Both the position numbers and the translations under genes were made by a program. A model generated the notes under the pieces. The model searched no databases, was not told where the DNA came from, and was given only the letters and a program-made list of their open reading frames with translations. A DNA stretch of 64,000 nt from Phalacrocorax aristotelis (lineage: Eukaryota; Chordata; Aves; Suliformes; Phalacrocoracidae): the NCBI RefSeq assembly GCF_949628215.1, contig NC_134279.1, forward strand, positions 82,577,330 through 82,641,329, read 5' to 3'. Of the stretch, positions 54,785 to 64,000 are shown in pieces (position 1 is the stretch's first letter; every line of letters starts with the position of its first letter).

Positions 54785-54975
54785 GTCCTGAGAACAATTT
54801 AACTCTCGCAATCAGCCTGGCCCCTGGCCAGGCGATATTAAAACATCCCCCGTAAGCCCTGTTGTCTTGGGGATGATTGCAGTAAACCCACCGGCATGCG
54901 AGATTAGCGGGTTAAACCCGCCGGCGCAGACTGGGCTCTCAGCAGACATGTGAAGACATTAGCACAGTTTGGGCT
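54785..54975. promoter_or_regulatory. Candidate regulatory island with a near-perfect palindrome
   Basis: Includes gatattaaaacatc, gattgcagtaaaccc and the palindrome gcgggtt-a-aacccgc at 54907-54921 (7-bp arms, one central base). No repeat signature. Confidence 0.3.
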
Positions 54976-55993
54976 CTTTGAGACACGCCGCTAATCCCGG
55001 CTCTGAAAACAGCCGGAACAAAGGGCAGCTTCCATCACATCGTCCCCTTCTCCTGGCACCATCCCTTTCTCCTTGCATCGTCCCCTCCTCTTTGCACTGT
55101 CCCCCTACTCCTTGCACCATCCCCTTCTTAATTATCCCCCCTCTCCTTGCATTGTCCCCCCTGTCCTTAGATCGTCCCCTTCTCTTTGCTTCATCCCCTC
55201 TCCTTGCGTCAGGTTTCATACCTGCCCAAATAAACCCTCTACCTGGGTCCCTCCTTCCTCCAGCCCCAAGCCCAGAGCAGACACCAAGAAAATACAGTTA
55301 GCAGGAGCTGGTGCTGCCCAGGCAAGCACCCAGACATCCTCATTGCTGCTCTTATCTAGGACATCCAGGGTCGTTGGTGCTCTCTTGCTCCCCAGCTCCC
55401 CACGGAGCCCTTGGCTCATCCTCAGGCCAGTGTCCAGCACAAACCTGCTGGATTTGAAACCTCTACATCTGCCTAAGCAGGGCCAAGCAATTACAATTAA
55501 AACCTGGCTAATCCTCACCCAGCTGAGATGGCACCCCAGGTGTCCTGCTCACAGACTCAGCTCTGCTCTCCAGGTATGTTTTCCCCTGGTTTTCCCAGCT
55601 TTCCTGACTCCAAAAGCCCGGGAGAGCAGGATGCCATCACTGCGCCGGGGTGTGTGAGCCGCGGGCAGAGCGGGGCTTTATGGCGATGACGCTGCTGGCA
55701 GGAAGGACGATGGAGATGGATGGCCTGTGAGATGGAGGTCCTCTGCAAGGCCCTGGGCTCTGTGAAGGTCCTGAGCTATTTCAGAGCACCAGGAGGTATC
55801 AGAGCACCCAGCGCCTTTGGGATGAACCTGGATGTGGGGCTGATCCTGGGTGGGGTGTGCAGGTGGCCCCTACTCCCCTGGTCCTCCAGGGCTTGCTCCT
55901 GTGGGACAAGCCCCACCAAACACTTGCTGCCACCGCAGGCATGTGTTGTTCCTCTTCCTCCTGCAAAGATGAGCCCAAGAGTTGCATAAATAA

Positions 55994-55999
55994 TTTATT
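55994..55999 (-). other. Poly(A) signal of paralogue B
   Basis: TTTATT on plus, AATAAA on minus, 107 nt past the stop codon. This gives a short 3' UTR of about 130 nt, unlike paralogue A. Confidence 0.7.
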
Positions 56000-56105
56000 T
56001 TTGCACTGCAAAAATAACGGGTGCCCTGTATATATTAGATACGCGCATTGCCAGCTATGATACATTCATATAATACACACGGAAAAGCAGCCCGAAGGGG
56101 GCGAT

Positions 56106-58379
56106 TCAGCAGCTCTTTGCCACAGTCTGTGCAGGTGCTGTCCCTGAGCCTGGGGAGGAGGCCACGTCGTCCTGATCCGCTGGGAAGTCCTTTTCCTCCT
56201 TGCCGTGGTGGCTCTGTGAGTCGGGGCTCCTCTGCGGGGTGGCCAAACCCATTTTGGCCAGTTTGGCTTGTTGCTGCTCCAAGCTTTGTTTCCTCCACTT
56301 GATCCTCCGGTTTTGGAACCAGACTTTCACCTTTGGAAGAAGTAAAGCTCAGCTTTCAAACCCGATTTCTCCATGGACCATGGGGTCATGGTCTCCTAAA
56401 CCACCGTGGCTCAGGCAGAGTGCCCAGACACTCCCCAAACCCTCAGGTGCCCACAGCCTCCGACATCCCCTGGGTGGCCAGGACAGAGGTCCCCTGCCAC
56501 ACTCTGTCCCAAGCAAGGTGGAAAACTGTCCCCTGCAACCCAGGAGCTGAGCTTGTGTTGGTGAGCTGGGACCTGCCAGTGGTGGAGAAGGTCCAGCCTT
56601 AAGATGGACATAAGTTCAACCCTTCCGCATGGCCGTAGGACAACCACTTTGTGACTCAGTTTCCCCATCTGTGATCCTCCATCCTTTTAATGTAAACTAT
56701 CTGCAGTTACTGTCCCACACGGCTCCTGCCCCAGGCTGAGGGATGAGGCCCAGGTCCCACCCATCGGCAGACAGGTTTGGGAGCCTCCCTGGACCTGCTG
56801 GGGGGGCAGGTGGAGATCATAGAATCATTAGAGGTGGAAAAGATGGAAAAAATGGAGCGTGGCAGGGCTTACCTGCTCTTCTGTGAGGTGCAGGGAGGAG
56901 GCGAGCAGGCACCTCTCTGTGCCCACCATGTACTGCTGCCGTGCAAACTCCTTCTCCAGCCGGGCCAGCTGGTCACTGGTGAAGATGGTCCGGACTCGCT
57001 TGGCTTTGCCGGTCTTGGCTTTGAAGATGGGGAAGCAGCACTTGGACATCAGGAAGCCTGGAGGTGAGACAGAGAGGGGAGGTCAGGGTGGAGAGGAGCC
57101 CTTGAATGGGTCCCTTTTAGAGTGTGGTCCCCCCTTGGAAGGTCCTTTCTGGGAGAGGGAGAAAGGATCTTCGCATTTGGAGGTGCCTCCTTTGGAGAGG
57201 CAAAAGGGATCTCTTTGGAGGGGGTCCCCTATTTGAAGAGGTGGGAGAGGGTCCTCTGTTTAGAGAGGATCTCCTTGGAGAGGTGAATACGGGTCCCTTT
57301 TGTAAAGAATCCCTTTGGAGGGGGTCCCCATGAAGAGGTAGGAGCTCCCCCATTTGGGGATGTCCCCAAGAGAGGCAAGAAGGTGCCATTTGGAGGGGCA
57401 GAGGAGGGTCCTTGTGGGAGAGATCCCCTCGGGAGAAGGTAGAGGTGGTCCCCCATTTGGAGACAGCCGAATGGGAGACGTGGACAGGGGTTGTCCCCCT
57501 GGAAAATGTCCCCTTGGGAAAGAGGTCCCCCATTTGGAGAGGCGGCCAAGGGGACCCCCTTGGAGAGATGAAAGGAGGTCCCCCATTTGGAGGCAGACAT
57601 GGGTCCCCTGGAAGAGGTCCCCTTTGGAGGGCTCCCCCAGGAGAGGTGGGCATGGGTCCCCCTCCTTGGAGGGGTGAAAGGAGATCCCCCTTTGGAGATG
57701 TCCCCATGGGAGATGTGGATTCAGGTCCTCCTTGGAGACATCCCCTTCGGAGGGGGTCCCCTTGGGGAGGCCGGTTCAGGTCCCCATTTGGAGACATCCT
57801 CATGGGAGAAGTGGGCAGGGCCCTTCCTGGAAGAAGTCCCCTGGCGAGGGGTCCCCCGGCGGGGGGGTGTAGCCAAGGGTCCCCCCCTCAATGAGATGGA
57901 AAAAGGTCCCCATTTGGAGGTGTCCCCATGGGAGAGGTGGACAAGGGTCCTCCTGGGAGAGGTGCCTTTGAGAGGGGACCCCTGGGAGAGGCAGGCAGGG
58001 GTCCCCCTTGGGGAGCTGGAAAGGGATCCCCATCTCGAGACGTTCCCATGGGAGAGGTGGACAAGAGTCCCCCCTCGGGGAGCCGGAAGGAGGTCCCCAT
58101 TTGGGGGTGCTCCCCGGGGGGATGCGGAGGGGGGTCCCGGTGCGGGATGTCGGTACCTGTTGGGACCCCGCAGCAGGCGGGGCAGAGCGGCCGGGGGGCG
58201 GCGGGCGGCGGCAGCAAGACGCGGGCGGCAGCGGCGGGACCGGGGGTCGGGGGGGACCCCCAAAACGGCGGCGTGGGGTGGGGGGGCGGCGGCGGCGGGG
58301 AGGGGGCGCGTCCCAGCAGCGCTGCGATGGTGAATGCGTGGCCGGGCCGGGCGGGGGGCGGCGGGGCGGGGGGCGGCAT
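56106..58379 (-). CDS. NOT-class homeobox protein (NOTO family), paralogue B
   Basis: Tandem paralogue of the gene at 41632-45919. Exons: 58157-58379, 56873-57057, 56106-56330; phases close, 633 nt, 210 residues. A proline-rich N-terminus holds an eh1 motif FTIAALL at 16-22. Exon 2 opens GFLMSKCCFPIF. The homeodomain is at 93-152, from AKRVRTIF to [12 protein letters not shown], with Gln50 and Asn51; its middle reads [18 protein letters not shown], closer to amphibian Xnot as I recall it than paralogue A is. The same exon 2/3 splice follows homeodomain residue 44. The tail is Gln- then acid-rich and ends VAKSC. It is probably one of the two published chicken Not genes, but the exact name cannot be fixed here. 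Expected role: repressor in node and notochord. Confidence 0.9.
56814..56850 (-). mobile_element. CR1 end remnant beside exon 2 of paralogue B
   Basis: agatcatagaatcattagag then gtggaaaagatgg matches the reverse complement of a CR1 3' end. It lies some 20-60 bp from the exon 2 donor. Only the last 35 bp or so remain. Confidence 0.55.
57105..58110 (-). repeat. Minisatellite filling intron 1 of paralogue B
   Basis: About 1 kb of degenerate units of roughly 28-36 bp, built on ccccatttggagagg and gtccccytgggagaggt. It fills almost the whole 1.1-kb intron, to within about 50 bp of both exons. The long frames across it on both strands (for example 57928-59523 plus) are artefacts. Confidence 0.9.
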
Positions 58380-58413
58380 GGCGGGCTCTGCTCGGGGGTC
58401 GAACCGCCCCGCC

Positions 58414-58419
58414 TTTATA
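58414..58419 (-). promoter_or_regulatory. TATA box of paralogue B
   Basis: tataaa on the minus strand (tttata on plus) in a GC-rich setting, 34 nt before the start codon, matching paralogue A to within one base. Confidence 0.7.
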
Positions 58420-61400
58420 CGGCCGCCCCGACCGGCCCCCGCGGGGCTCTGCTCCGGCCCGAGGAGACCGCGGGGGGCGGAGGGGACGGGGCGGGATGGG
58501 GCGGGCATCGGGGTGGGGGGGGGACCCGATGGCATCGCCCTCTGTCCTGCCCGGGGGGTGGCGGGGCGGGGGTCCCGCGTCCCCTCCAAGTCCCCTTATC
58601 CTCGATGGGGCTATTCCTCCCTCCTATGTTCCTCCTACCCTCGACTGGGGTGTCCTCCCGATGTCCCTTTTCCCTTAGAGTGGAGAACCCCCGTGCCCCC
58701 CCACCCCTGGAGTGAAAACCCCGTGTATCCCCCCAAAACCGTGGTTTTTTTGGCTCCGAAATACTCAGGCAGGAGGATCAAAGCACCCAGGGGACACCCT
58801 AGGACAGCCAGTGTCACCCCAAGGCCACCAAATGCCCCAGGGGAGCTCGGGGTCCCCATCGGTACTCTGAGTCCATCACACACCTCACTGTACAGCTGCT
58901 TTTTGGGAGGGGCACAGCTGTACCCCAGCCCAGTGAGGCAAAGGGACAGGACCAGGGATGCTCTGAGAGGCGGTAGCAGAGGCGGGGGGGGTTGTCCCTG
59001 CACCCCCTCAGCTCGCCCCTCTCGGCTGATGGGATTCAGATGGTCATTAGGGTCTGAGATTCTTAAAATCGTGCAGCTTTTCCTAATGAGCTGGGAAAAG
59101 TCACACCTCGGGCCCGGCGCGGCGGGGGAGCGAGCCCCGGTCAAAGGACTCCACCGGGGCTTGGGGGTTTATTGGGGAGGAAATGGGGCGCGGGGGAGTT
59201 GGGGGGCCGGGGCCCACATCTGCACAGCAGCAGCCTCCCTCACTCGGCTTTCACAAGGTCCCCGGGACCCAGCACACGCGTGTGCAGCCCCTCAAGCTGA
59301 GGAAAAAAAAAACCAACACCGCAAGGATCGCTCCAGCGCTGAGAAAGTCATTACGGGGCTGTGCCCTGGCAGGGAGCACCCTCCGCTGTGCAGCTGCGGG
59401 GCCGCCCCGGTGATGGGTTTGGGTATGGGGGACACCTCCCCCCCCCCCCGAATCCACGGTCTAGGGGTGCATCCAAGCCTGGTACCAGCAGGTGAAGGAT
59501 CCCCAGGGTTGTCTTTACATTAAAGAGCCATAAAAAGCCCATGGTGGGCACCGTGCTGGTGGCAATGCCACGCTCCCCAGCTCATCATGGGGGGCCATCG
59601 CCCCGCAACTGCTGCGGTGGGGGCAAATAAAGGCCTGGGGAGGGGGGCAGAGATGAAAGGGTGGCGGATTTGGTGTTATTAGTTCTTAATTACAGTCTTG
59701 AAAAGGCTGAGATAAAAAGGCGGGGGCCCCCACCCAGGTTTGGTGGGCTCGGGTGTGTTTGCTTAGGAGGTGCTTTCCCTTTTTTTATTCCCTTTTTCCT
59801 CTCCCTCTGTTTGATGGAGCTCAGCAAACACCCCCCCCCAGCCCCTCCACGCAGCAGGGTGGCCCCAGGACCATAGTGGGGGGTGCCCAGCACCCCTGTG
59901 TTGGATGGGATGCTGATGGTATCCATGGGGTTGGGATCCAGGCAATACGGGACCAAAATGGGGATACTGGTGCCCAGCGGTGCTTTGGGACAGCCAGGTG
60001 GGAAAATCCTGTCTTGGAGAGATTTGGGGGGGTGTTTTAGTAATTTGCAGCAGTGATGCTGTGCAAGCAAGAGAGCATGGGACAGCTGGAATTGGGGGGG
60101 TTGCTGCCCTCAAACCCAGCACCTCCTTTCACCAGGTCCACATCCAGAACCCAAGGGTGGCTCCCGCCTAATTTTGAGGCAAAACTGCCCCAAGGCTCCG
60201 GCTCCTGAGCTAATTAATAACAATGCTGCTCATTAGCCTGTGGCCGGGTTGTCTGGGCAGGGTGTGGATTGTCTGTCTGTGGAGGAGGGGGGCCTCCAGG
60301 GTCACCCCCCTGTCCCGGACAGCGTCAGGGGTGACGCCGGAGCCCCAGGGCCCCCCCTTTGTCTTGTGGCCATTTTCTGTCCTGCAGCATCCATCTGTCT
60401 GGTCGTTGTCTGTCCACCCATCCCGGCTCTGGGAGCCCTTCAACGACAAAAATCCCCCACAGACCATGCTGGCTCTGTGCTGGGGGCTGGGGTGGGGGGC
60501 ACCCACAATTTGCAGGGAAAAGGGGTATTTTCTACCAAATCAGCTGAAATTATTGGAAAAAAAGGAAAGTGTTTGGACACCCACTGCCATCAAGTGGCTG
60601 AGGAGGATCCAGGCCTGACCCTCGCTCCCTCCTGGATCATTTATCTGAATCCCAGATCTTCCCCCACAGTTAAATCCACTCTTCCTTTGGTGTTATTAAG
60701 GGTCTTGTCGCCTGGATTTGGGACGCAGAGCGAAGCCCTCCCTTAAGCATCGTAAGATATGCAGCTCTGCTTCTTCTCTCGATAGACTTGACCCAGCTCC
60801 AGGGAGGTTTTCTCAAGCAGGACTCATACGTGCGCAGGTCACCGCCACCACCGGGGGCTTTTTGTGGGTGCAAAGGCAGAAAAAAATTAAAGAAAAAATA
60901 TATTTTTTTAAAACCCTGTGAGTGGTTGACCTGGGGAACTCCTTGCCCAGGAGCTCTTGGAAGTTGAGAGCTTCAACAGAGGAGTCGCTGCAAATAATAA
61001 CATCTGTAGGTGTATGATACAGGATAAATTATGCTGTGCCTCAAATGGCGGGAGTCCTGCAGCAGATCTGGGTGACTCGGGGCTGGATGAGTCCCCCCGG
61101 GCTGGGATGAGACCCCTTGCAGCAGACAAGCGGGATATGGAACTGAAGCCGGAGGGATATGTCTTCTTTAAAGGTTTTGTACACGCACCTGAAGGAAAAC
61201 CAGGATTTTTTTTCCCCTAATCTTCCTTATTTCTGTTTTGTGGCTTTTTAGAGCTGTGGCTCAGTGGGTTCATGGCTAAGGACAAATCCTGCCCTGCCCC
61301 ATCCCACAGCTTTGGTCCCACTCTGTGCTAGAGTGCTTTAGGATGCCGGCGGTGGCAAAGCAGCTGCTTCCAGCTAAGCATCCTCTGCTCCGAGCATCTG

Positions 61401-61480
61401 GGACCCATTCCCAAAGGCATCTGAAGCACTGAGCGTCTCTGAGCCACACAGACCCCAGAGCATCCCAGTTATCACCACTG
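58420..61480. other. Upstream region of paralogue B
   Basis: No coding exon recognised. 59025-59110 looks regulatory: gatggtcattagggtctgag and cttttcctaatgagctggga, then a T-box half site tcacacct at 59101-59108, about 720 bp upstream of the start codon. An AT-rich stretch at 60870-61030 has no clear identity. Confidence 0.4.
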
Positions 61481-61484
61481 TTAG

Positions 61485-62395
61485 TGGGTATACTGGGTAA
61501 CAGGCATCGCAGTTGGTGGGCTTTTCAGTTAGTGAGTATCCCAGTGAGAAAGGATCCCAGTTGGTGAGCATTCCAGTTACCGGGCATCCCCGGCAGCAGG
61601 CATCCCAGTTACTGGGCATTGCAGGTAGTGAGTATCCCAGTTAGTGGGCATCCCCGGTAGCAGGTATCCCAGCTACTGGTCTTTCTACTTAGCAAGCATC
61701 CCAGTGAGGATCCCAATTAGTGATCATCCCAGTTACTGAGCATCCCAGTTAGTGGGCATCCCAGTTACTGGGCATCCCAGTTACTGGGCATCTCCAGCAG
61801 CAAGTATCCCAGTTAGTGGGCATCCCGGTTACTGGGCATCCCCAGTAGCGGGCATCCCCAGTAGCAGGCATCCCAGTTACTTGGCATCCCTGTTAGTGGG
61901 CTTTCTACTTAGCAAGCATCCCAGTTCATGATCATCCTAGTTACTGAGCCTCCCAGTTACCGGGCATCCCCGGCAGCAGGCATCCCAGTTACTGGGCATT
62001 GCAGGTAGCGAGTATCCCAGTTAGTGGGGATCCCAGTCAGTGGCATCCCGGTTACCAAGTTTCCCATTTAGCAGGGATCCCAGTTAGCACAATTCCAGTC
62101 ATCAGGCTGCCAGTTAAAGAGGGTCCCAGTTACCAACCATCCCAATCAGCAGGCTGCTCATCAGTGGGGATGCAGTTGGCGGAGGGCCTGCTTAGTGTAT
62201 CGCTGCTCGTCATTCATCCCAGTTAGTGAGCATCCCAGTTAGCGAGCATCCCCGTTAGCGAGCATCCCCGTTAGTGAGCATCCCAGTTAGCGAGCATCCC
62301 CGTTAGTGAGCATCCCCGTTAGTGAGCATCCCCGTTAGCGAGCATCCCCGTTAGCGAGCATCCCCGTTAGCGAGCATCCCAGCCCGCGGGCTCCC
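61485..62395 (+). repeat. Minisatellite, 16-18 bp unit
   Basis: Units on gcatcccagttagtggg, degenerate on the left. They become nearly perfect 16-mers gttagcgagcatcccc at 62222-62380. The gradient suggests recent expansion at the right side. Confidence 0.92.
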
Positions 62396-62580
62396 AGCTA
62401 ACGAGGCTCCCAGCTGGACGGCGCCCGCGGGAGGGATCGAGGGTCCCGGCGGGTCCCGGCGCGTCCCGGCGAGCGGCTCCGGCCGGGCCGTTCCCCCGCT
62501 GCCCGCCAGAGGCCACTGCCCGACCGCGCTGCGCCCGCCCCGGCCCCGGCCCCGCTCCGGCTGCGGCGGCGGGAGGGGGA
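62396..62580. other. CpG-rich spacer between two minisatellites
   Basis: About 185 bp, very rich in C, G and CpG (gggtcccggc repeats, cggctccggccgggccg). No start codon or exon can be supported. It could be a small CpG island or simply GC-rich filler. Confidence 0.4.
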
Positions 62581-63110
62581 CACTGAAATGGGGGCAGAGG
62601 GAGGGGGGACACTGGGATGGGGGGCAGAGGGAGGGGGGGATACTGGAATGGGGGCAGAGGGAGGAGGACACCGGAATGGGGGACAGAGGGGTGGGGACAT
62701 TGGGGATGGGGACAGTAGGGTGGGGTGCAGCGGAGTGGGGAACACTGGGATGGGGGACAGTGGGGAAGAGGACACTGGGATGGGACACACTGGAATGGGA
62801 CACTCCTGGATGGGACATGTAGGGAATGGGATGCATCGGGGCTGGGACACACCAGGGCTGAGACACTCCAGGCTTGGACACTCTGGGCTGGAGGACACCA
62901 GGATGGGACACACTGGGATGGGACACACTGGGAAAGGACAAACTGGGCTGGTGCACACCAGGATGGGATACCCTGGGCTGGCAGACACAGGGAATGGGAC
63001 ACCCCGGGATGGGACACACTGGGACTGGGACACCAGAGCTGGGATACACTAGGACTGGGAGACACCAGGTTTGTACACACTGGGGCTGGGACACCCCAGG
63101 GCCAGGAGGT
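62581..63110 (+). repeat. Minisatellite, about 15-16 bp unit
   Basis: Begins with 28-31 bp units (gggacactgggatgggggca) and changes to 15-16 bp units on gggatgggacacactg. G-rich on the plus strand. The 350-residue minus-strand frames here are artefacts. Confidence 0.92.
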
Positions 63111-64000
63111 TTCCCCAAGACTCTGCGTGGATAAGGGGGGTCCCAGCGGAGGGTGACAACCCGACTCCTCTCCATGTGTAGGTGCCACCATTGGCCACGC
63201 AAGCTCTGGCCGATGGGCGATGATGAGGGCCATCTCCAGGAGGAAGCCAAGCCCAGTCCCACCAGGCGTGCGAGCCAGCCAAGGGCAGACCAAGGACAGC
63301 ATCGCTGCCCCGCTGTGCCCCAGACCATGGTGTTTCCTTCTGGGGTGCCCCGGAGCTTGATCCAGGCTGTGTGACTCCAGCCAAGCCACATGGGCTCTGC
63401 AGGGACGGCTCCATCTGCAGCATCCCACTTGGCTCACCCCACAGCGAGCTGGCCACGTTCAGCCCGCCCTAACCAGGAGAACATGTGTGGGCTCCAACCA
63501 ACCCCCAAACCCCATTAATCAGCCCTAAAAGGCCACATCCTTGGGCATCCTTGCCCATCCCCACCACCCCACGGGGCAACGTCAAGCCGGAGCCACGGGG
63601 AGGTCGAGGTTTGCACTTCACGCATTGGTTTTGGGGCAGTGGGGCCAAACGTGCCCCGTGACGGTGGCTCTCCTCTGATCTCCCCCGGGTTGGAACCTGG
63701 TGCAGGAGGTTTGCAGTGTCCCCGGGGCCACCGGTATCTCTCTGGTCCCCCCTATTTTGCGCTACCATCTGCCCCCCAAATCCAGGAAAGAGGCAAAACC
63801 CCTCCAGTCCATCTGCCCAGCCGGGAAAGTCAAAAGCAGTGTCATTGCCAAATCCAGAGGCACCCGCAGAATTGATGGCGACGGATTTCCACCCTTATTT
63901 GTCAACAAGGCTTGCTGGCCTCCCCCCCACCCCGCAAAGCCCCGTTAATCTCCCATACAATTGCAGTTTGCTGTGCAAACAGCTTTGGGGGGGGCCAACG
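63111..64000. other. Right end of the window, no gene seen
   Basis: No exon, RNA gene or repeat that I can support. The expected next gene by synteny is RAB11FIP5 on the plus strand; none of its N-terminal sequence was recognised, so it probably starts beyond 64000. Confidence 0.4.

Larger units (their letters stand above)
46990..55990. other. Intergenic region between the two homeobox genes
   Basis: Nine kb with no coding exon. It alternates GC-rich filler with AT-rich, repeat-free islands carrying TAAT cores: 47860-47965, 48190-48300, 48655-48875, 49370-49570, 51290-51760, 53705-53840 and 54785-54975. Such islands beside a developmental homeobox gene are likely enhancers. Simple-sequence stretches include a pyrimidine-rich ccatccacccac tract at 53480-53680 and a tccttgcatcgtcccc tract at 55035-55205. 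Confidence 0.5.

Noticed and set aside
57928-59523. 531-residue plus-strand open frame
   Set aside because: It runs through the paralogue B intron minisatellite and antisense to its exon 1 in GC-rich DNA; low-complexity Gly/Arg/Pro product, no domain.
62351-63437. Two 350-residue minus-strand frames with Ser-His-Pro repeats
   Set aside because: They follow the 15-16 bp minisatellite; several frames are open at once, as expected for a stop-free tandem repeat.

Overview
This is nuclear DNA from a bird. The evidence is the CR1 LINE copies (several of one young-looking subfamily), the GC-rich compact genes with short introns, the minisatellites in introns, and the gene order. That order, FBXO41(+) / CCT7(-) / PRADC1(+) / SMYD5(-) / NOT-class homeobox genes(-), is the human 2p13 order FBXO41-CCT7-PRADC1-SMYD5-NOTO with every relative orientation kept. 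All gene calls rest on reading the exons, with splice sites and codon phases that close exactly. No retroviral or other capsid-bearing element was recognised.

Layout. 1-6000: last intron, last coding exon and a long 3' UTR of a gene that fits FBXO41. 6000-7570: gap between two converging 3' ends. 7575-21723: CCT7, 12 exons on the minus strand, whose first coding exon is only two codons, with four CR1 pieces in its introns. 21724-22238: a 515-bp CpG-rich bidirectional promoter. 22239-28383: PRADC1, five exons, with a minisatellite in intron 1 and one CR1 in each of introns 2, 3 and 4, all on the minus strand. 29188-38204: SMYD5, 13 exons on the minus strand, with a CR1 in its last intron. 39167-39277: a 36-codon plus-strand ORF for a single-pass membrane microprotein that I do not recognise; it stands out sharply from its surroundings. 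40341-45919 and 55994-58379: two tandem NOT-class homeobox genes, both minus strand and three exons each, with the same intron positions and the same TATA-to-ATG spacing. Between and beyond them lie AT-rich, TAAT-rich non-coding islands that look regulatory, and several minisatellites (46.06-46.85, 57.1-58.1, 61.5-62.4 and 62.6-63.1 kb). No gene is seen from 58.4 kb to the right end.

How the genes relate. CCT7 is one of eight subunits of the TRiC/CCT folding machine. SMYD5 is a SET/MYND lysine methyltransferase. PRADC1 is a small secreted PA-domain glycoprotein. These three are housekeeping-type genes with CpG promoters; the first and last share one. The homeobox pair is of a different kind: TATA-driven, compact, with leaders of perhaps ten bases and large non-coding flanks, as expected for node and notochord regulators. 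The most interesting new item is the microprotein ORF between SMYD5 and the first homeobox gene. The second is the avian homeobox pair, where mammals keep a single NOTO.
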